Source: Plantago major
Taxonomy: Eukaryota > Streptophyta > Magnoliopsida > Lamiales > Plantaginaceae
Length of the DNA stretch: 64,000 bases
Reading direction: 5' to 3'
NCBI GenBank assembly: GCA_026545765.1
Contig: CM048843.1
Span: 14,035,501-14,099,500, forward strand
The notes under the pieces were generated by a model, which saw only the letters and a program-made list of their open reading frames with translations, had not been told where the DNA came from and made no database searches. The stretch's first letter is position 1; each line of letters opens with the position of its first letter. Position numbers and translations under genes: made by a program. Positions 23,256 to 35,613 of this stretch are shown piece after piece.

Positions 23256-26200
23256 TCACTTCCAGGCATGCTCTATTCTGATATCTGAAAGCTTGAAGTA
23301 TTCGTAGATAATCCTCAGATATCTGATGTCACCCTTGATCTTGATTAGATAGAACGACTCATAGGGTTCCAGTGAGTCTTGCTCTTGTGCTGTTCTGTGA
23401 TATTGAATTACATGCACATCATCCGCTTTCCATATGGACATTCATTAGAGGTCCTTTCTCATGGCTTGATTCTCTTGACAACTTCAAAATCGACAGGGCT
23501 TTTATGTGATTGGTGTTGATCAAGGTTGGCTTATCTTTTCTCCATGCCATAAGTTGTTTATGGATTGGTTCGGAAATCTTGAATTTACGGTAGATGCTTA
23601 AGTTCGAATCCAATAGCCATTTTTCGATTGATGCACTGAGCGGAGGAATCATTGTCATTCTTCACATACTCTATTTTGGCTTCTTCCGGCGTGAGTGGAA
23701 GTTGACTTTGTCTTTGCTTTCGACTCTCGATCCTTCTTCATCTTGAATTCTCTTTGGGGTTGTTGCTTGAAGAACCACTGGATAGACTTGGTATTTCAGA
23801 GGGTGTTTTAGGCGCTAGGGCTTTGCGACTATGGGCTCGATTAGGCTTTCAATTTTACTTTTTACGTGAAGAGGAGCTTCATCTTCATCAGTTTCTTCAT
23901 CATCATCAAGATTAAATCTTGTGAGAGTTTCTGACCTTCTTCATTGCCTGTGGACTTGATTTGGCCTTCTTCTTTTCTTGGAAGATTCATCAATCCCTTT
24001 AACTTTGTCTTCTCCTTGGAGCCTTGGTACTCCTTGGAGGTTTACGTGCCATGGCCCTTGTTATCATTGTAGTTCCTTGATGGGTTTAAGGCGGCTACTA
24101 TTTGCAAAGCGACTTGGCTTGAGGAGGTTCATTGATTACGAGTGGTGGTGGGAAGTTTTCATGTTTCTTCTTCCTCTCTGAGCCGCTGACTCAGATTTCT
24201 TCTTGTTTTCTTCTCCTTCTTCCCATTCCCCGACTTTGAGGTCCAGTTGTACACTCTTTCCCCCTTAGTCATTGTTGGCTGACTCGGTCTCATAAAAGAA
24301 TCTGAGAGAGAGTTAAAATGCCCTTGCAAATAATTGTAGGCAGTGACCAACTTCTGAAGGTCGGATTTGAGCTCCTGATTTTGCTTGATAAGTCCATTGT
24401 CCTTATCAGTGAGCTCTGCCAATGGGCCTAGGATGGCATCTGCTTTTCGGTGATGTAACTTGCCTCTTGAAGCTTTTTGACTAAAGACGCATCATCGTCC
24501 TTATCATTCCCAGATCTTTTACGAGCAATGACTATGCTAGTTGTTCTCCGAGTGACGAGCTCGATGAACTTTTTCATTCGGAGGGGGAGGCAATTACTTC
24601 CTTGTTTGTGAAGACATCTCCTTTTCGGATGAGCGATTACTTGGTATCATTCATGTATTCATGGGAGTGGACATTTGGCGGTTTGCTAAAATTTCAGAGC
24701 AATCGGTTTCCTTTTCAAGTGTGAAACCGCTAGATGTTCATTGCGATTGTTACGCCAAAGTCTTGTCTTCTTCATCATCGAGTAATCGCCCAGGTGATCT
24801 TCATCCTCTTGGACATTCTCATCGATTGTGTCGAGTCCAAAGAACCATCTCGGAGATTGGTTTCTTCCCTTTTGGGAGGAGGATGGTACTTCTTTTGAAG
24901 ATGATGCAGCCTTAGCATCATGCTTAATTTCGAATACTTCTTGATGTCGAGTTCTTTGGTGATAGCATTCTGACATCCTGTAGCTCTTTAACCTCGAGTA
25001 AGCAATCATCTCTTGCAGATATTGATCTTGTAGTTGGTCAAGCTTGTCTCGGATTTAGCTATCTGGTCTTCCAGTTGAAGATGGAGTATTGTTCTTCTTC
25101 CAACGGTTATGCGAGTTGAGCAGTTCTGGATTGAGTATTCAACAATTTCTGAGCGATTTTCTCAGAATCCTCAACTACTTGTTCAGTAATAACCTTTTGT
25201 TGGGAAGATGGATGAGTTGACTTTTGAGGAGATGGAGATGGAGATTTCTGTGCTGTCCTCTCAGTTTGCTTTTCAGGTTGAGGCATGATTTCTTTGTGAA
25301 ATTCCTCCGGTCCACAGTGCGAGGGCATCATCATCATCCTTTTTGTATGTCATCCTTTTGGTGATGGTCAGTGGGAGGTTCGTCGAAGTCGTTTTCGTTT
25401 ATCTCTTCCTCCTCATCGTCTTCAGATACAAGATTGATCACTTCAAGAATAGTGATCTTCTGCCCATTAACCTCTTCTTGTTCAGAAGGTATAAATTGCA
25501 GTGCAGGCGAGCGGCTTGAATGCCATCTGTAATCTTGTCGACCATCTGCCTGTTCAAAGGCTTGTATCAAATCATGCCACTTCTCTGAGAAATCCTTATG
25601 CAATAGAGTCACTGGCGTATGCTATTCGGTAGGAACATTGCATGGATATCGTCTCAAGTCAAGAGCTCGTGTTAAATGCGGTTGGTTGATCTGTGATTCT
25701 CAATATTTCAGAGAGATCAGAGCATCTTAACCTTTGCCATTTCTTGAAGCATTGAATATGCTTTGGCAGGGTTTGAGCTTTGAAGAAGGGAAGTAGGTCC
25801 CTTTTCTCATCATTGGGAGCCTGCTTTGCACTCGTTTGAGCCTGAAAGAAAGAGTTTTGAGTGAGCTTCAAAACTTTTGTAGATATCTGAGTAGAAGTGT
25901 GGTTTAGTTTCTGAGTTACCTGAGTAAGTACTTCAGGCTCAGAGACTTGTGCTATTGAGACAATTGGTGTCTCAGATATCTTGTTATGAGGTGGAGACTT
26001 GGAAGTCTGGTCCTCATCAACCTTTCTTTCTTGAACCTGAGAAATAAGATTAATACAATACTTAGGAAATTATTTGAAAGAATTTGTGCAAGAATGCTTT
26101 AATGAGTTATGAGTTTTGGACTTACTTCCTCAATAGGAAGCTCAGAGTCATTTTTCTCAGAAACTTTCTCAGTTTCTGGTATTCTTTCATGCGATGTTGC

Positions 26201-28614
26201 CTTGGGAGCTTCATCAATTTCCATTGATGCAGGGGATGTCGCAACTTTTTCCCTTTGCATTTCTACTTCTGAATGAGCCTGTAAGTAGAAAGTATTGAAT
26301 ATTTTAGAAGAAGTTTAAGATAACCCATGATGAAGAATTCTTATCACTGATTTTTCATGTACCTTCATGCTAGAAGGCTCAATGATGTGTTCTTCAGAAA
26401 CCTTGTCGGTCTCTGGGTTCGTCTCTGGCATTTCTGCCTTATCTTCCTCTTTCTCAGTTGGAGCCTGTTAGAAACATTTACTTTAAATGATTAAGCACAT
26501 AGACAAATGACTGAAAAGTGTTATCTTAAGAATCAATTATCACCTGTGGTACAGGCTCAGATTTCTTAGGAGGCAAGGTTGGGATAACCTCATTCTCAGT
26601 TTCTGAGGCAAGCTTTCCAGCTTCCTCTTGTTTCTGTGTTTCTAACTCAGCCTGTAACAAAGAATTTTCATATAAGTAACAAGATATACAAGCATAAACT
26701 TTTTCACAAGGTAGGAGTTAAACCATTCAGCTACCTGAGCATTGTCAGGCTGATTGGTCTCTGGAACTTGTGACCCTTTTATACTTTGGTCTTCTTGTTC
26801 CAGTACAGCTTCTTTGTTTGAAGTTTTAGGTACTTCACACCTTTCCTGAGTGTGCAACTCAGTTGCCTCCCCTGGTTGATCATTCTGAGTAGATGTCTCA
26901 GTTTGATCCCTCTCATTGAGTTGGGGAACCTGCTCTTTTGCATGATTTTCTTCAGCATACTGCATTGCTGGTAACTCGAAATGGAGTTCATTTACCATTT
27001 CATCAACCACTTGTGGCTGTTGTGGTTGTTGTGGTTGTCTGGAAGCAGAAGATCGGTCAGTAGAGTGTTCTTCCAGACTTTTAGATGTGGCATTTTCATC
27101 AGCATCTGCCAGCACTAAATTTCCACTCATCAGGGCTTCTTGAAGTTGTGCGTAAGAAACGTTCCCTGATGATGTGTTTGCACCAACAACCTTTGCTATA
27201 GGTGCTTGTTCAGCAACCTGAGGTGTAGGTTCTTATCACCAGTTACTATTTCAGTAACCTTAGCCTGTTTTGATCTTTCTAGGACTTGAGAGATGACTAG
27301 TTCATCATCTTCATCGTCAGAGCTCTCATCAGCATTAGGAACTGATTGGTCCATAATTCCTGCGGTTTCTGTAGATAGGGCTTGGTGTTTTTCACCACTT
27401 TTGGCAGCATTTATGAGTTCATCAGCAAGGCTTTCTGTAATAGTCTTCACAATTCTGAAAGCACTTTCTCTTGCTGAGTCTACTTGTTCAGTAGTTGATA
27501 ACTCTTTTGCAGCATTGATGAGTTCATCTGCCTTTATCAGTTCATCGGCAATGGCTGCAGGTATCTGGGAATCGACAACCTCTTTGGGTGTGTCTTCTGA
27601 TTTGCCAGCAGACTTCTTTCTTGAAGTTCTGGGCTTCTTGGTACAACTTTTCCTCAGATACCTCTTGATCTTTCGCTTCTTAGAACCTTTACGAGATCCG
27701 GCAACCTTTTTCATCATGTTCGTATACTCATATTTGTAGAGTGAGTTCTTGTTGGCGATTTGGTAGTCTCTCGAGCTCAATGCCAAGCTTTTCCGCAAGT
27801 AGCATATCTTGAGACCATAGCCTCTGTGGCCTTTGGCTCGGCTAGTCCTTTGGCGATCTTAGGCTCGAAGCCTTGAATCTTCTTCACAAACTTCATGAAG
27901 GCGTACTTTCCCGATTAAAGGGTTTTCCGGCCTTTTGTCTTGTTGATTCAGCAAGAACATCATGATCCATCGTTCTTGGCTTATCCGGTCGGCACCTCCT
28001 TGTAGACCATCAAAGCATCTGTGAAGAATGCAAGCGATACATCGATGAACCATCGGATGTCCGGTTCGGATGTCGACAAGCTTGAACTCGGTGGGTGTAT
28101 CGATTTTTCAAGATCACACGTCCATCGCACAATTGTTTAACACCTTCAAGGAGATCATCATCCTTGGTGTTTATTTCAAAATCCTTTCCAAGATTTTGAA
28201 ACTCAAACAACTTACAGAAAGTTGTTAAGTCCAGAAGGATTTCCTTTCCTTGGTCTGAGGTTTTGATAGACACTATTGCAGTGCCTTCAGAAACACAGGA
28301 AATTGTCCTGGAGTTGTTGTAGAATTCCAACACATCGAGTGATGAAATTCCACTTGGGCGAGCAGATAGAAAACCCTTGATTTGTGCCTTTTCAAGCATG
28401 TCAAGAATCGACTTTACATCGGGTTCTCTATTGCAGCCGTGAGGTATTCCTCAATCATGGCACCACCCCAAATCATTCTGTGATTTGAAGTCCAATGGCC
28501 AGGATTAAAATCTCCTACCAGTCGGTTGTTCACAATAACCAACTCTGGTGCTTGCTTTTCAGCAGTACTAGTAGAGGATTGAGATTTCTGTGTGGAAGAA
28601 TTCTTTGGGGCCAT
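23256..28614 (-). pseudogene. Extra (env-position) gene of the copia element, multi-exon, broken
   Basis: Downstream of the pol stop, a gene begins at ATG 28614 (MAPKNSSTQKSQSS), about 190 nt after a TATA box. The N-terminal ~250 residues form a mixed, probably folded domain (blocks 28414-28614, 28010-28399, 27859-28053), including GISSLDVLEFYNN and ISQERWIMMFLL, similar in style to the 'putative plant transposon protein' domains of extra retroelement ORFs. A lysine-rich patch near 27,640-27,700 follows, then a long Glu/Gln/Pro-rich part. Four GT-AG introns are inferred at 26652-26734, 26465-26543, 26279-26362 and 26037-26125; the exons between are 108, 102 and 153 nt, all phase 0. Further blocks to 23,256 include a coiled coil at 24159-24422. 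Several frameshifts disrupt it. Sireviruses often carry such a gene, sometimes called env-like; I see no clear signal peptide or membrane anchor, so no envelope role is claimed. Confidence 0.6.
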
Positions 28615-28803
28615 CTCTTTATATAGTGTAGGGAATTTGGATTGATGTTTGAAAGAGATTTGATTCAGTAATTCTTTGCAGAAAAACTTAATCTCGATTT
28701 GCAGAGATTGTAGAAGGTTTGCAGAGAATCAAGAGAAGGTTTTGCTATTTTTGTGCAAGTCGGAATTTTGGATTAGGCGAAAGTGATTTCTTTTGCCAAA
28801 ATC

Positions 28804-28815
28804 CTATATATATAG
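28804..28815 (-). promoter_or_regulatory. TATA box upstream of the copia extra gene
   Basis: CTATATATATAG is placed about 190 nt upstream of the ATG at 28614 on the same strand, inside the element and well after the pol stop. It suggests separate transcription of the extra gene rather than splicing from the LTR transcript. Confidence 0.5.
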
Positions 28816-29412
28816 CAATAGAATCTCAACAGACAAATACATACAAATTGATTTTGTGTGTACGTATCTGTGATTTGCAAGCAGGCGTGAGCAAAAGCTA
28901 GTTCGGCATTAAATGCAAAGTGGGCTTTGTCAGAATTTTTACAGTCCACTATTTACTGTGAATTAATTTCCACCGTATAGATCAAACGCTTAATTTCATC
29001 AAGGGTCACCATTGCTTCTTCAGCAATGATCACAATCAACAAGTGTAATTGTGCCCATTTAATGAATTTTGGCTATTAGCTATCTGAATCACGTTTTTGT
29101 ATGACCAAGAACACTGTTTGCATCTGAATCTGTCTTATACTTAGGATTTTTCCAAGTTTTTCATCAAGATAGAAATAATGCGAATTTCAAGAGAGTAGTT
29201 GACTGCAGATAGTTGTACTATTCTCCTTTGTGTTCCCCGTTTATAGAGTGATTCAGATATCTGAGTTCCCGTCTCAGAGATCTTAAGCTGTCTTTTTGCT
29301 CTTTATCCTTTTTGACTTCTGGATACCCGTTCCAGATTTCTCTTTTCTCTTCTCTGGAACCCTGTTCCAGATACCTCTTCTCTGGATGTCCATTCCAGCT
29401 TCCTGAACTTTT

Positions 29413-32400
29413 TCAGTTCATTGGTAGTTCCATTAGTCCAAGACTATGTCTTAAGGCTAAGAATCTACTTTCTTGTAGTGGCTTAGTGAAGATATCTGCA
29501 AGTTGGTCTTCAGTGCCAATCTTGAGTATCTCTATATTGTCTTTTTCAACATGGTCTCTGATGAAGTGATGTCTAACATCAATATGCTTTGTTCTGGCAT
29601 GAAATTTAGGATTCTGTGTAATCGCAATAGCACTTGTGTTGTCACAGAAAATGGGAGTTTTCTTTTCATCGAGTCCATAGTCTTTAAGTTGTTGTTGTAT
29701 CCACAGAATTGGTGTTGCACAACAACTAGCAACAATATATTCAGCCTCTGTGGTAGAAGTTTCAATTGAGTTTTGCTTCTTGCTAAACCACGAGATAAGT
29801 CTAGTACCCAGAAACTGACAAGTTCCTGAGGTGCTTTTCCTATCAAGCAGTGATCCAGCATAATCGTCCCCGAGTACCCAGCTAAACTCAATCCGCTTTC
29901 TTTAGGATACCACAATCCTACATCTACTGTACCTTTTACATACCTTAATATTTTCATAGCAATGTTGTAGTGTGTTTGCATCGGTTGTCCGAAATCTAGC
30001 ACACACTCCAGCGTATTGAATATCAGGTCTACTTGCAGTGAGGTAAAGTAGTGAACCTATCAATTTCCTATACTTATGTTCTTCAACACTCTTATCTGAT
30101 TCAGTATAGGTCATTTTGGTTCCAATGCTCATAGGTATCTTAGCATTCTTTTCAGAAGGCTTAAGATTGAATTTTGTGAGCATATCTTTTGCATACTTTG
30201 TTTGACTAATGAATATTCCATCATTGAGTTGCTTGATTTGCAATCCTAGAAAATAATTCATTTCTCCCATCATGCTCATCTCAAACTTACTTTTCATGAG
30301 ATTTGCAAAGTCATTACAAAGTTGCTTGTCCTTAGATCCAAATATGATGTCATCAACATATACTTGAACTAAGAGTAGTTTCCCATCATGATTTAAGGTA
30401 AATAAAGTTTTATCAACTTCACCTTTCTTGAAACCACTTTCCAGAAGGTATTTGGCCAAAGTGTCATACCATGCTCTTGGAGCTGTTTTGATCCATCTGA
30501 GCTTTACATGGTTTATAGACCATTCTACTTTCTGAGGAAACTTCAAAGCCAGGTGGTTGCTCAACATAAACTTCTTCTGCAAGTTCACCGTTCAAGAATG
30601 CACTTTTGACATCCATCGATAAACTTTAAAATCTTTATGAGTGCAAAGGCTAGAAAGAGTCTTATTGCATCCAATCGGCATGGTGCATATGACTCATCAA
30701 AATCTAAGCCTTCAGTCTGGGTAAATCCCTTGGCAACCAATCTTGCTTTGTTTCTGGTTATTTCACCAGATTCATTCATTTTGTTTCTGAAAACCCATTT
30801 AGTTCCAATCACAGATATTCCTTCCACAAATGGAACTAGTTTCCAGACTTTGTTTCTCTCAAATTGATCCAACTCTTCTTGCATTGCGAGATCCGATCTT
30901 GGTCTCCTAATGCTTCTTCTATATTTTTAGGTTCAATATTTGAGATGAAACATCCAAAGAGAGAATTAGCATTTTCAGCTATTGCTCTCCTAGTCCTAAC
31001 ACCTTGATTAATTGGTCCAATCACATCTTTTGCAGGATGATCCTTGATCCATCTCATCATAGGTTTAGTGCTAGTAGGATCAATATCCAAATGATTTGAA
31101 TGTGAATCACTGGGATTTTGATTTGATACTTTTTCAGTATCTAAAACATTTTGCTCTTCAGAAGGGCAATTAATGTCTGACACTTGTTCAGTGTTTGAGC
31201 TATCTGGAACATATCTTTTAGAGAGATTATTTCCAGAGATAGCTTCATGATGAATATCTTGATTTCCATTACGGAAGTTTCATAGGAAATTCTTCATCAT
31301 GTTTGTGAGTCATCTTGTTGTTACTAGGCATATCAAGCTTTTCTACGTCAGAGTCATCCTCACTTTCCATAATGATGTTTCTCCTTTCTGAAGATTCTTC
31401 TTCAGAATCCCTCAACATTAGTCCTTTGAACCTTCTGAGAGTTCATCATTAGGAGGTGTTTTCTTACTTCCCTCATAGAATACAACATGAACTGATTCTT
31501 CAATTTTCTTTGTTCTTTTGTTGTAAATTCTGTAGGCTTTGCTATTCGTGGAATAACCAAGAAATACACCTTCATCTGCCTTTGGTTGAAATGTTCTCAG
31601 ATAATCTTTTCCATTGTTTAGAACAAAACATCTACAACCAAATACTCTCAGATGTTTGATATTAGGGGGTCTACCAACCAAGATTTCATAAGGGGTCTTG
31701 TCATGGTGTTTGTTTATCAAACATACATTACGAGTATGTGTTTGTGTTTCTGACTTCAACCCAATAAACTTCACTTATTTCAGTGTCAGCTAGCATCGTC
31801 CTTGTAGCTTCTTTAATGGTTCTGTTTTTCCTTTCTGCAACACCATTTTGTTGAGGTGTTCTTACAGAGGAAAGTTGGTGTTGTATACCTTTGCAGGTAC
31901 AAAACTCCTTTATGTACTGGTTGACAAACTCAGTACCATGGTCTATTCTGATTGCAGATACCTTGTCATTTTTCATGACTTCAAGCTTTTTCAGCAAGTT
32001 TGGTATCTCCACCCTGGCATCAGATTTGTTTGGAAAGACAACCCAAGTGAATCTTGAGAAGTCATCTACAACAACCAGACCATACTTCTTTCCTGCATAA
32101 CTAGTTATAGATGATTCAAAAAGATCCATGTGTAATAGTTGCAGTGGTCTAACACTAGAGTGTCTAGTTTTGGACTTGAAAGAGATTTTGGATTGTTTCC
32201 CCATCTGACATGCAGAACAGATACCATTCTTTCTGAAAGATGTTTTGGGAAGGCCAACCACTAACTCTTTCTTGGCAAGTTTGTTCAGAGTTTTGAAGTT
32301 CAAGTGACTCATTCTTTTGTGCCATAACCAGTGCTCTTACGTGACCAGATTGACTCACCATGAGACATTCTTGATTGTGGCGGATGCCCAATCGGCAACA

Positions 32401-32750
32401 TAAAGACTACCTTTCCATGAGCAACCAAGGTATGCCTTTGACTCATTGTCAATTAGTTTGCGATATTTTGCTTTGAATTTTATAGTAAAACCTTTATGCA
32501 AACCGGCTCATGCTAAATAGATTATGTTTCAAATCCTTAACATATGTACGTCGTGATTGTTAATGTTCCCAATTTGGCGTTGCCAAATCGAGAGAGGGAT
32601 TTAATTCTCCTCCAAAGAAATCGATATCGGTCACGTGTTGCAAGCTTTGTAATCGACGGTTGCTTTGCCTCCTGTCATGTGCTTTCCGCATCCACTATCA
32701 AATAGCCATTGTGCTTTAGTCCAGGAAGCATTCTGCACACAACAGGGAAC
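29413..32750 (-). pseudogene. Copia pol: protease, integrase, reverse transcriptase, RNase H
   Basis: From right to left: a protease remnant near 32,690 (FDSG in a shifted frame); the GAG-pre-integrase H2C2 region with HLNFKTLNKLAKK and CSACQMGKQSK (31728-32312); the integrase core with HMDLF, RIDHGTEF and NGVAERKNR, giving the D, D and E catalytic residues; the integrase end at 31418-31774 with FGCRCFVLN and GVFLGYS; RT start at 30585-30884 ([24 protein letters not shown]); RT core at 29902-30588 with catalytic YVDDIIFGS and MNYFLGLQIKQ; RNase H at 29532-30002; and the end ADIFTKPLQESRF, with stop at 29413-29415. The gene makes cDNA and inserts it in the host genome. Frameshifts occur near 32,320-32,750, 31,750, 31,190-31,420, 30,590 and 30,000, so it is inactive. 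Confidence 0.88.
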
Positions 32751-32756
32751 ATGAGA

Positions 32757-35251
32757 TTAGGTTCTCAATTTACAGTTGGAACCATCAGGACTAAACAATC
32801 TTCCAGTAGGAATCCATTTTTGAATGAATTTCCTTGGAACATTCTTTTGTCTGATAGGAACATAAGGAGGAATTCTAATTGAATGATTATCATTATTAAG
32901 AATTATTTTCTTCTTTGGTGTGTTCCTAGGTGCTCCATTTGGTGCTTTCAGATACCTGTCAGGTTTCTGAGTTTGCTTTTCAGCAAACTTATCTTTCCTT
33001 GCCAGATTTCTTCTAGCCCTGGCATTCAGATTTTCAGTGGCTTGATTCAACTTCCACTTCTGATAATTGCTTTGAGCAATTCTAGCCTTTAGCCATCGTT
33101 CTTGCTCCTGTTTGTATTCATGAGCAAGTTGTTTCCCGATGCCTTTATAGCCAATACCGTTTCGAGCACTTGAAGCTATCTGAGATCTTTTCTCAGCAGC
33201 TTTGCTAGTCTCTGGTTGGTCCAATTTCTTTCCAGAAAAAGTGACATGGGAAAATTTGCCAGCTCCTGCAATTCTACCCTTTTGCGAGACATAGCACTGT
33301 GGGTGTTTACACTTTTCAGTATTGTGTTTCTTTTCAGATACGTGCCCAACAGTTTTGTTTTTGACTTGTTTTTCCCACAAAGGTTTAGTCACAACTGCCT
33401 TTCCTTTGTCAACAATCTTTGTCTTCTGACCGATACTATAGATTGCATGGGAACCATCTTGCTGAGTACTTACAAATGTTCTTCTTTCCTCACTCTTATT
33501 CAGAGTGATAGAACAATCTCGTGTATTCATTCAAGTCCTTTCTTTTCTGAAGGATCTCTTAAGTAAGATTGTACTTCAGTAAGAGTGTCACTAGCTTTGG
33601 CATAAGATTGAAAAGATAATTCTTTCTTTTCGAGTTCCTTGTTCTCAGAAAGAAGATCTTCATATTTCTTTCGTAATTCAGCCATTGCTTCTCTATGTGA
33701 CTTTTCAGTCTCAGATATCTGAGCTTTGAGAAATGCATTTTCAGCATCCTTTTTCTCAGATATCTTAACTAATTGAGAATTTTCCTTTGCAAGAAAATTC
33801 TTTTCTTCTTCAAGATTTTCGGCTCTAGCTCGGATCATTAGAAATTCTCTTTCATAGATGTCAAGTTCTTTCCTGAGATTTTCTAGATCTTTTATTTCTT
33901 CTTCATCACTTTCATAAGTATAACAAGAAGTATGTGTTACCTCATCAGCCATAAGACAGATTTCTATGTTAGAGATGTACGACCAGTCAATTTCAAAGAA
34001 CTCCACACATTTCTTTCTTCTTGAGGCCTAAGTCGATTATATCATGAGTAACTCCACATAATTATGGTGATGGTAATGTTGAATCATCTGAATTGTCATC
34101 TTCAGAATATGTCTCAACGTCTAGAGCATCCATTGAATTTGGATTTTCTTTCTTTCTTGATTAATAAAGCTTTGCTTCTTACAAGATTCTTCTATCTTTC
34201 TTGTCACCTGTCCTTAGTTTGTTGAAGGCAGGACAATCCTTCTTGAAGTGACCAGGTTTCTGACAATAGAAGCAGATATCATTTTCAATTTCTACTTCCT
34301 CAGTACATGATGCTTTCTGAGCTGGCTTGTTCAGCGAGCTTTGCATATTTTTGTACTGGTGATAGTTTGAGCCTAGATGCTTTTTCAGCTTCTCTTTGGC
34401 TTTTCTTCTCTCAATTTCTCTACTGATATATTTGCTCATTTGCTTTGCAGCAAGAGCATCCTCAGTCTCTTCCTTGCTTTTCTTCTTTTCAGAAGTTCCT
34501 TGAGCAACTAGAGTAATATTCTGCAACTTTTCAGTTGTTTGTTCTCTTTGTGTTGTCTCATAATCAACCGTAGCAAGATGTGAGAAGAGTTCCACTGGAG
34601 TGATATTTGGCATTCCTTGGTTAAAATAAAAGAATTTAGTATGCTCCCAGTTGTGGTTAAGAATTCTGACAATAGTCTAAATCTTGTCTGACTGAGAGTA
34701 TCTGTTGCTTTCCCCAAGTGCTGCCATATCACTCATGAGAGTGGTAAATCTGAAATCAAGTTCTTCCAGAGTTTCAGTGGGTCCTTGTTTGAAATTTTGA
34801 AATTTCAACTTTAGAACTTCGAACTTGTTTTCTTTGGTTTTCTCGAACCCGATTTCTTCAATCGGTTGCCAGTAACTTTCGCTGCTTTAGCACCCTACGC
34901 TTTACACTGTATGTGCTCAGGTCTCGATCTGATGATGATATTACGAGCTTGACCATCCAGACGATTTCTCTTGGCATCTTCCGATGTCCAGAGTTCTCTG
35001 GGCTTTGGTTTGTAAATAACTTGACTAGTAGATCTTCCACTTGTTGACGATCGCAGTGAAGATCCTTCGCTTTGATCTCTGTCTCTACCATTAGAAACCT
35101 CCATGACTTGTTTAAGTTGTTGAATGACTATTGGGCCATTCTTTATCACTTCGATCATTTCGTCACTTATGGCTTCAAGGTGGAGCATCATGTTATTTTT
35201 CCATTTCTCGTAGTTCTCTGGTTTGAGAACGGGTGCATCACTCAGAGACAT
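32757..35251 (-). pseudogene. Copia gag with CCHC zinc knuckle and coiled coil
   Basis: The start is chosen at ATG 35251, MSLSDAPVLKPENYEKWK, which fits the usual start of copia gag proteins (DUF4219/UBN2 type). An upstream in-frame Met at 35272 adds only seven residues. The UBN2 part is shifted near 34,860 and 34,620. Block 34179-34613 ends with the knuckle CFYCQKPGHFKKDCP (C-X2-C-X4-H-X4-C), which binds RNA in the particle. Block 33527-34006 is a coiled coil rich in Glu, Lys and Leu. Block 32757-33530 is a basic, lysine-rich region ahead of protease, with CKHPQCYV. The unusual length and coiled coil agree with Sirevirus gag. Frameshifts separate the blocks. Confidence 0.8.
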
Positions 35252-35354
35252 TCCTGCACACTTAACACACAAATTAAATAGTCCTCGAAAATGGACAAAG
35301 TTCCTTCACCTATCTGGGGATCTAGGTTCAGTGCAGAAGGCTTGTGAACCTCCC

Positions 35355-35366
35355 GCTCTGATACCA
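35355..35366 (-). other. Primer binding site for initiator methionine tRNA
   Basis: On the minus strand it reads TGGTATCAGAGC, the exact complement of the 3' end of plant initiator tRNA-Met and the standard copia primer site. It lies two bases after the 5' LTR, which fixes both the element orientation and the LTR edge at 35369. Confidence 0.93.
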
Positions 35367-35368
35367 CT

Positions 35369-35470
35369 TGTTGGTCCAGATAACGGCAAAGTAAAAGACT
35401 AGAGGGGAGGGGGGGGGGGGGTGAATAGTCTTTTAAAACTTTTGTCGATAACAAATGTTTCTCAGATATC
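35369..35470 (-). repeat. Copia 5' LTR, truncated to 102 bp
   Basis: It matches the first ~100 bp of the 3' LTR at 21063 up to TTCTCAGATATC, then stops. The next base belongs to the Tat LTR. The remaining ~1.5 kb of the LTR is absent here and does not reappear beyond 49,901. Confidence 0.85.
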
Positions 35471-35613
35471 TGAGGGTGTAACTCCCCAACTACTTAGATT
35501 TATTTCAACTCCACTAATGGGTGCCAAGGTAAGAAGCTCCTTGCTAGGTAAGGACCAATGCGTAAGAACCAGCGACCAACTACTTCGGTAAGGACCTGCA
35601 CACTTGAGTGTGA

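Larger units (their letters stand above)
21063..35470 (-). mobile_element. Ty1/copia LTR retrotransposon, Sirevirus-like, 5' LTR truncated
   Basis: Order on the minus strand is: 5' LTR fragment (35369-35470), initiator-Met primer site, gag with CCHC knuckle and coiled coil, protease, integrase, reverse transcriptase, RNase H, a long extra gene, polypurine tract and 3' LTR (21063-22708). The integrase-before-RT order and RT motif YVDDIIFGS define copia. The large gag, the long gene after pol and a polypurine tract of AAAAGGGGGAAA type suggest the Sirevirus (SIRE/Maximus) lineage. The coding frames carry many shifts, so the copy is not autonomous. Its left flank is the micro-exon gene; its right part ends abruptly at the Tat element. 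Confidence 0.88.

Noticed and set aside
29461-29480. TTTCTTGTAGTG as a CACTA terminus
   Set aside because: It lies inside the copia RNase H end, where the minus strand encodes KPLQESRF; the match is a coding coincidence.
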